A stretch of DNA of 10,716 bases from Bacteroidales bacterium UBA4866 (lineage in GTDB: Bacteria > Bacteroidota > Bacteroidia > Bacteroidales > P3). The notes under the pieces are model-generated. The model was not told the origin of the DNA, did not search any database, and was given only the letters and a program-made list of their open reading frames with translations. Every line of letters starts with the position of its first letter. The stretch's first letter is position 1. The position numbers were made by a program, and so were the translations under genes. The DNA lies in assembly GCA_002399565.1 (NCBI GenBank), contig DHDW01000025.1, positions 1 through 10,716 on the forward strand, read 5' to 3'. This document shows, in pieces, positions 6,282 to 10,716 of this stretch.

Positions 6282-8669
6282 ATGAAAAATAATATAATAT
6301 TCTTATTCGCTTTATTACTGGTTTTTAGTAATAATATTTATTCTCAGGCAAGTGCTCCCAAATTAGGAGGAGTTAGTGGGAAAGTGTTAAATAAAAACAC
6401 AAATGATCCAATACCTTATGCAAATGTTATGATATTAGGCTCAACATTAGGCTCCTCAACAGATGATAAAGGTTTTTTTGAAATTAAGGATGTTCCAGTA
6501 GGATTTGTTAGAATCGTTGTAAGTGTTGTTGGATATAAATACGTTATTTCTGATGAGTTGCAAGTCTTCAACAATCATAGTGCATACACTATTATTAAAA
6601 TGGAAGAAGCTCCAAAAGACCTTCTGGAAGTAAATATTGTTGCGGTTAAGGAAAAAAGTAAGGAATCTCCAATATCTCTTAGAACAATTTCTCTTCAAGA
6701 AATTGAAAAATCTCCTGGAAGTAATCGAGATGTTTCTAAAGCAGTTCAAAATCTTCCTGGAGTTGCTGCAGGAGCTGTAAATAGAAATGACTTAATTGTT
6801 AGAGGAGGAGGTCCTTCTGAAAATGTTTTCTTCTTGGATGATGTTGAAATTCCTATTATTAATCACTTTGCAACTCAAGGAGCTTCAGGTGGAGCAGTAG
6901 GAATTCTTAACCCAGATTTTGTTCGTCAAGTAGATTTTCTTTCAGGAGCATTTCCTTCCAATAGAGGAGGAGCATTAAGTTCGGTTATGAACATTAAACA
7001 AAAAGAAGGCTCAAGAGATAAGATGCACTTCAAAGGCTCAATTGGTGCTTCTGACCTTGCTCTAACTTTTGATTTGCCAATAAAGGATAATAATCTTCTT
7101 TTTTCATACCGTAGAAGTTATCTTCAATTCCTTTTTACTGCCTTAGGACTTCCTTTCTTGCCCACATACGATGATATACAGTTCCGCTATAAATGGAATA
7201 TTGACCAAAAGAATGAAATTCTATTTCTTGGACTTGCAGCCTTTGACAGGTCAGAACTTAATCTTAATATAGATAATCCAGATGAATCTCAACAATATCT
7301 TTTAAATACTTTGCCAGACTATAATCAATTGAGCTATACTGTTGGGGCAGTTTACAAACATTATAATGATAACTCTGTTGATATGGTTGTTCTTAGTAGA
7401 AATATGTTAAGAAATGCTTTTGACAAATACACTAATAATGATAAAAACCTTCCAAAAATCTTTGATTACTCTTCTGTTGAAGCAGAAAACAAATTAAGAT
7501 ATGAAAAAAGATATACAACCCTTCCTTTTGACCTTAGCTTTGGGGCAAATGCTCGTTATTCAAAATACACGAACAATAGCAATAGAACAATTAATATAAA
7601 TAATGTATTGATTGCAGACAAATACAACTCATTAATTGATTTATTCTCTTATGGACTTTTTGTACAAACTGGAGATGCTTACTTTAAAGAAAGGCTTAAA
7701 CTTGGAATGGGAGCAAGATTTGATGGAAATACCTATTCTAATTTAATGTCAAACCCATTAGTTCAGTTCTCTCCTCGAATTTCTGCTTCATATCTTTTCA
7801 ATGAACATTTATCAATAAATGCAAATGTTGGACACTACACCAAAGAACCTTCCTACACTTCAATGGGATATAAAGACTCAAATGATGTTTTTGTGAATAA
7901 GGATAATTTAAAGTACATTCATGTTAATCATTATGTTTTAGGATTTGAATTTAACACAAAAGCAAAGATTAAAGCAAGTGTTGAAGGTTTCTACAAACAA
8001 TATTATAACTATCCAATAACTCTTAATGAAGGAATAAGCCTTGCAAGTAAGGGAAATGATTTTGGAGCAGTTGGTGATGAACCTCTAATTTCAGACGGAA
8101 AAGGAAGAGCCTATGGTATTGAAGCTCTATTTACTGCAAATGATATTAAGAAATTTAATATTTATGCTGTCTTCACTTATTTTATTTCAGAGTTTACAGA
8201 TATACAAGGTAAATATGTTTCATCCTCTTGGGATAATAGATTTATTTTGAATTTGACTGCAAGCCGTAAGTTTAAATACGACTGGTTGGTAAGTGCTCGT
8301 TGGCGTTTGATAGGAGGGAGTCCTTACACTCCAATTGATGAATATGTTTCCTCTCAAAGACAAATTTGGGATGTAAGAAATCAACCTTATTTAGATTACA
8401 CAAAATTCAACACACTTCGTTTAGGGAACTATCATCAGTTAGATATTAGAGTGGATAAAGAATTTGCTTGGAAGAATTTTGATATAACCTTATATCTTGA
8501 CATCCAAAATGTATATAACTTCAAATCAGAATCAGAACCTATCTACACTAATTTAAATACTGATGGTACTCCTAACATAGCACCAAACAACCAAGAGTAC
8601 ATACTTAGAAAGATTTCAACCACAAACGGAACAATACTTCCAACCTTTGGTCTAATTGTCTATTTCTAA
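6282..8669 (+). CDS. TonB-dependent outer-membrane receptor with carboxypeptidase-D-like N-terminal domain
   Basis: This 795-residue protein should import a substrate across the outer membrane using energy from TonB-ExbBD. It has a signal peptide (1-22, ending NNIYSQ). A carboxypeptidase-regulatory-like beta-sandwich (about 31-110) carries the usual PIPYANVMILG, TDDKGFFEI and VVGYK motifs. A plug domain (about 129-240) includes VSKAVQNLPGV and LIVRGGGPSENVFFLDDVEIP. The remainder is a 22-strand-type beta-barrel rich in alternating aromatic residues and ends in F (FGLIVYF), as outer-membrane barrels do. Length is ordinary for this class and shorter than SusC proteins. No SusD gene follows, so glycan uptake is not implied; the ligand is unknown. 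The gap before it (153 bases) has no convincing promoter. The next gene, 83 bases downstream, encodes a surface protein that could be functionally linked, but this is inference from proximity. Confidence 0.96.
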   Translation: MKNNIIFLFALLLVFSNNIYSQASAPKLGGVSGKVLNKNTNDPIPYANVMILGSTLGSSTDDKGFFEIKDVPVGFVRIVVSVVGYKYVISDELQVFNNHSAYTIIKMEEAPKDLLEVNIVAVKEKSKESPISLRTISLQEIEKSPGSNRDVSKAVQNLPGVAAGAVNRNDLIVRGGGPSENVFFLDDVEIPIINHFATQGASGGAVGILNPDFVRQVDFLSGAFPSNRGGALSSVMNIKQKEGSRDKMHFKGSIGASDLALTFDLPIKDNNLLFSYRRSYLQFLFTALGLPFLPTYDDIQFRYKWNIDQKNEILFLGLAAFDRSELNLNIDNPDESQQYLLNTLPDYNQLSYTVGAVYKHYNDNSVDMVVLSRNMLRNAFDKYTNNDKNLPKIFDYSSVEAENKLRYEKRYTTLPFDLSFGANARYSKYTNNSNRTININNVLIADKYNSLIDLFSYGLFVQTGDAYFKERLKLGMGARFDGNTYSNLMSNPLVQFSPRISASYLFNEHLSINANVGHYTKEPSYTSMGYKDSNDVFVNKDNLKYIHVNHYVLGFEFNTKAKIKASVEGFYKQYYNYPITLNEGISLASKGNDFGAVGDEPLISDGKGRAYGIEALFTANDIKKFNIYAVFTYFISEFTDIQGKYVSSSWDNRFILNLTASRKFKYDWLVSARWRLIGGSPYTPIDEYVSSQRQIWDVRNQPYLDYTKFNTLRLGNYHQLDIRVDKEFAWKNFDITLYLDIQNVYNFKSESEPIYTNLNTDGTPNIAPNNQEYILRKISTTNGTILPTFGLIVYF

Positions 8670-8689
8670 AAAAATTAAATAAAGAATTT

Positions 8690-8768
8690 CTAAGGGTTTA
8701 TACTGATTATTGAGAAACAAATACTATTTTTGTTTAATCAAATTGATAAGTTATGAAAAAACCCTTAG
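8690..8768. repeat. Perfect 10-base inverted repeat spanning the start of the T9SS gene
   Basis: CTAAGGGTTT at 8690-8699 is the exact reverse complement of AAACCCTTAG at 8759-8768, with 59 bases between. The right arm covers codons 3-6 of the T9SS cargo gene. A transcript reading through from the receptor gene would contain both arms and could fold near the start codon; a transcript from the -7 box at 8725 would lack the left arm. A 10-base repeat at this distance could arise by chance once or so in a window of this size, so function is unproven. Confidence 0.3.
8703..8732 (+). promoter_or_regulatory. Probable promoter for the T9SS cargo gene
   Basis: TATTTTTG at 8725-8732 is a full match to the Bacteroidota -7 pattern TAnnTTTG. 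The -33 side is weak: the best match at a suitable 19-base distance is CTG at 8703-8705, while a real TTG at 8710-8712 is only 12 bases away. Transcription would begin near 8738-8740 and leave a very short leader before the ATG at 8753. Confidence 0.45.
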
Positions 8769-10495
8769 CATTATTCTTAATTATTAATCTATTTCTTACA
8801 AACTTATATGCACAATCAAGCCTAAGTTCTGTTATTTATGATTCAATAAATAATATTGTATATTCAGGAGATACAATTCAACTTAATTGTGCAAATCCTT
8901 CAATTGTTTTAAGCCCAAAAATATTTGCTCCAGGTTCCACAAATTCTTATATAGTTGATTCTATACCATACAATCCTCCTTGTCCTTACACAATTTCACC
9001 AAATGCTATAGATTATACTATACCTCAGGATGATATGTGGGGAATATTGATGAATTTTAATTTTGGTTTACCATCAAGTGTTCCTCTATTTAATTTTTCC
9101 TTTTATGGTCAAAATGATTTACAATTTTATGTTATTGGATCAAATGGAATTTTATCATTTGATCAATCAGTAGCGTCTGGGAATGATTATTTGACAAACT
9201 ATGAATCAAGAAATTTTTGCGAATGGCATCTTCCAGATACACCTATCCCTAATGCCAGTTTATATAAAAACTGTATATTTAGTCCTTACCATGATACATA
9301 TTTTAATGAAGATAGTATTGGAAAACTGTATTTTCAAGTAATTGGTGAATATCCATTTAGACAATTTGTATTAAGTTTTGTAAATGTATCAATGTATGCG
9401 TGTAATGAAATGAGAGCTTGTCATATGATAGTTTTATATGAAACTACAAATGTAATTGAGTTTTATATGCAAAGCAAACCTTTGTGCGATAGATGGAATG
9501 AAGGAAAAGCAATTTTAGGCATTCAAAATGCTGATGGAACTCAAGCAACAGTTGTTTCAAACTATAATCTCCCTAATCAATGGACTGCAACAAATGAAGC
9601 ATGGAGGATAAGACCTAATTCTCAACTTAGTAATTCTTCAAAATGGTATAAAAGGTCTTTATCGTCAAATAATAGAACAGAGGTTAGTTCAACAAATGGA
9701 AGTATTCTTGCTTTTACTGATTCAATTGAAGGAGGACAATATTATATTTTAGAAACAAGTTTTTATGCTTTAAATGGAGATACAATAACTATTTCAGATT
9801 CTTGTTTGGTTTTACCTCAAACAGCTTTGGCTAATAGTCATTATGGAACTACTATCGACGCTATAATTTGTAGTGGAGACACATATTATTTAAATGGATT
9901 TAATGAAAACTCAACAGGCATATATTCAAGACTTGTCCAAACTTCAAATGGTTGCGATAGTACAGTTACTCTCAATCTTTTAGTTGATACAATCCAAACG
10001 CCAACTAATTTAACTATTAATTCTGATACTAATTATCTTCAATTAGAATGGGAAGGAAATGGAGAAAGGTATATAATTTATCGTAACGAAGATTCAATAG
10101 GAATTACTACTCAAAAAATCTATATTGACAGAAACCTTGTTCAAGGAATAAACTATTGTTATAAAATTAGGGCGATAAATACTACTTGCGAAAGTGAATT
10201 AAGCAATATAGAATGTGCAATGTTGTTAAATTTAAATAGTGAAATAGATAGTAAAATCAGTATTTCTCTTTATCCAAATCCAACTGAAAAGGAAACAAAA
10301 TTGGAAATAGAAGGTTTGACTGAAGATGCGGATGTTTTTGTTTTGGATTTGAATGGAAGAATTTTGAATACATATAAATATAGTTTAGATCAAAAACAAT
10401 TAATTATTGACGTTAGTGGATTTGCAAAAGGAGTTTATTCGATTAAAGTCAATAGCTCAAATTTCAATACAGTGAAAAAAATTGTTGTAAATTAG
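8753..10495 (+). CDS. Secreted T9SS (type A sorting domain) multidomain surface protein
   Basis: This 580-residue protein is exported by Sec and then by the type IX system to the cell surface or medium. Domains in order: signal peptide (1-20, ending NLYAQ); a short beta-rich segment; a region at about 85-290 resembling the NIDO-like beta-sandwich seen in many Bacteroidota surface proteins (IGSNGILSFD, FSPYHD, FVLSFVNVSMYAC, VLYETTNVIEFYMQSKPLC, ILGIQNADGTQA, NEAWRIRP). At 370-411 is a cysteine-bearing module (ICSGDTYYLNG, NGCDSTVTLNLLVD) that is often found in multiple copies in such proteins. A fibronectin-III-like domain spans 416-491. The last 77 residues (504-580) are the type A sorting domain, with SLYPNPT, VFVLDLNGRIL and GFAKGVYSIKV. 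No catalytic motif is visible, so adhesion or binding is likelier than enzymatic activity. It lies 83 bases after the receptor gene. Confidence 0.94.
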   Translation: MKKPLALFLIINLFLTNLYAQSSLSSVIYDSINNIVYSGDTIQLNCANPSIVLSPKIFAPGSTNSYIVDSIPYNPPCPYTISPNAIDYTIPQDDMWGILMNFNFGLPSSVPLFNFSFYGQNDLQFYVIGSNGILSFDQSVASGNDYLTNYESRNFCEWHLPDTPIPNASLYKNCIFSPYHDTYFNEDSIGKLYFQVIGEYPFRQFVLSFVNVSMYACNEMRACHMIVLYETTNVIEFYMQSKPLCDRWNEGKAILGIQNADGTQATVVSNYNLPNQWTATNEAWRIRPNSQLSNSSKWYKRSLSSNNRTEVSSTNGSILAFTDSIEGGQYYILETSFYALNGDTITISDSCLVLPQTALANSHYGTTIDAIICSGDTYYLNGFNENSTGIYSRLVQTSNGCDSTVTLNLLVDTIQTPTNLTINSDTNYLQLEWEGNGERYIIYRNEDSIGITTQKIYIDRNLVQGINYCYKIRAINTTCESELSNIECAMLLNLNSEIDSKISISLYPNPTEKETKLEIEGLTEDADVFVLDLNGRILNTYKYSLDQKQLIIDVSGFAKGVYSIKVNSSNFNTVKKIVVN

Positions 10496-10522
10496 ATTCT
10501 AGAATTAATACATTTCTAATTT
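10489..10522. terminator. Weak AT-rich inverted repeat after the T9SS gene, possible terminator
   Basis: AAATTAGA at 10489-10496 is repeated inverted as TCTAATTT at 10515-10522, giving an 8-base stem with an 18-base loop that starts over the stop codon. The loop begins with part of the palindrome ATTCTAGAAT (10496-10505). The stem has a single G-C pair and there is no clean T-run right after it, so it would be a poor intrinsic terminator. It is simply the best candidate in this gap. Confidence 0.2.
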
Positions 10523-10716
10523 AATTCAATTCTAAATTTCTTCTTAGTTCATAAAATATCTCTTCTGTTTTATCTAATTTTTCTTTATTTACTTCTTTGG
10601 AAATAAGGCTTTAATATATTTAATCATTGTTGTCCGGTAAAAATCCAAAACACTAATATTAACCTTTTAACTATTTGATAATCATCAATAGGCTTTATAC
10701 TTCAAAAAGTCAAGCC
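10496..10716. other. Intergenic right end without a convincing gene; possible insertion-element edge
   Basis: No long open frame is seen on either strand in these 221 bases. Apart from the weak inverted repeat and the short minus-strand frame, there is TTGTCCGGTAAAAATCC at 10630-10646. On the minus strand, the frame just right of it runs SIKPIDDYQIVKRLILVFW and IFTGQQ before a stop at 10628-10626; it begins after an in-frame TGA, so it is short and not a gene by itself. This layout could be the terminal part of an insertion sequence that continues beyond the window, but no terminal repeat partner is available here to test it. Confidence 0.25.
10521..10627 (-). pseudogene. Possible short frame-shifted minus-strand reading frame
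   Basis: On the minus strand, an ATG at 10627-10625 opens MIKYIKALFPKK and stops at 10589. A second frame, open from 10610 to the stop at 10521-10523, reads on with EVNKEKLDKTEEIFYEL and ends RRNLELN. A one-base change near 10591-10600 would join them into one protein of about 35 residues, lysine- and glutamate-rich and probably helical. The second part has no start codon of its own. It may be a decayed small gene or the tail of one, or chance in AT-rich DNA. No family is recognised. Confidence 0.15.

Noticed and set aside
6282..10495. Receptor plus surface protein as a Sus-type polysaccharide utilization locus
   Set aside because: The receptor is shorter than SusC proteins, the next protein is a T9SS cargo without a SusD fold or lipobox, and no glycoside hydrolase is present.
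1..10716. CRISPR array, tRNA or rRNA genes
   Set aside because: No regularly spaced identical repeats, no cloverleaf with a CCA-side TTCGA-type arm and no recognisable rRNA stretch was found on reading both strands.

Overview
The window comes from a low-GC member of the Bacteroidota, most likely Bacteroidales or a close relative. Four things point there: a C-terminal type IX secretion (T9SS) sorting domain with a YPNP motif; a TonB-dependent receptor with an N-terminal carboxypeptidase-D-like domain; no clear Shine-Dalgarno sequences ahead of the starts; and several matches to the Bacteroidota promoter pattern (TTG, about 19-21 bases, TAnnTTTG). The genus cannot be named from the sequence. 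All seven convincing genes lie on the + strand and none is visibly broken.

Layout. Positions 1-253 are non-coding: a probable leftward promoter at the extreme edge, a cluster of AATCCT(G) repeats, a short GC-rich interspersed-type element and a probable rightward promoter. Genes 254-1381 (very acidic cytoplasmic protein with a conserved-looking C-terminal domain, function unknown) and 1405-2595 (SpoIIE/PP2C-type phosphatase with an extra C-terminal domain) are 23 bases apart and look like one operon. A near-perfect promoter overlaps the end of the phosphatase gene and leads into two exported Sel1-repeat proteins (2661-3239 and 3253-4344, 13 bases apart). A PgcA/PGM2-type phosphohexomutase (4389-6128) follows after 44 bases and is probably read from the same promoter. 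Then come a TonB-dependent outer-membrane receptor (6282-8669) and a secreted or surface T9SS cargo protein (8753-10495), the latter with its own probable -7 box.

How the genes may work together. The first operon is probably cytoplasmic regulation: the phosphatase has its metal-binding aspartates, but no anti-sigma-factor antagonist or kinase gene is visible here. The Sel1 pair is exported and may scaffold envelope complexes. The mutase supplies glucose-1-phosphate or a related sugar phosphate to central and envelope carbohydrate metabolism. The receptor and T9SS protein are cell-surface products. No SusD-type gene follows the receptor, so this is not a classical polysaccharide utilization locus.

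Positions 10496-10716 hold no convincing gene. They contain a weak AT-rich inverted repeat, a short frame-shifted minus-strand reading frame and a sequence that could be the edge of an insertion element. I found no CRISPR array, tRNA, rRNA or complete mobile element. No strongly supported novel system is visible. The items most worth following are the acidic protein/phosphatase pair, the phosphatase's C-terminal domain, and the repeats at both window edges.
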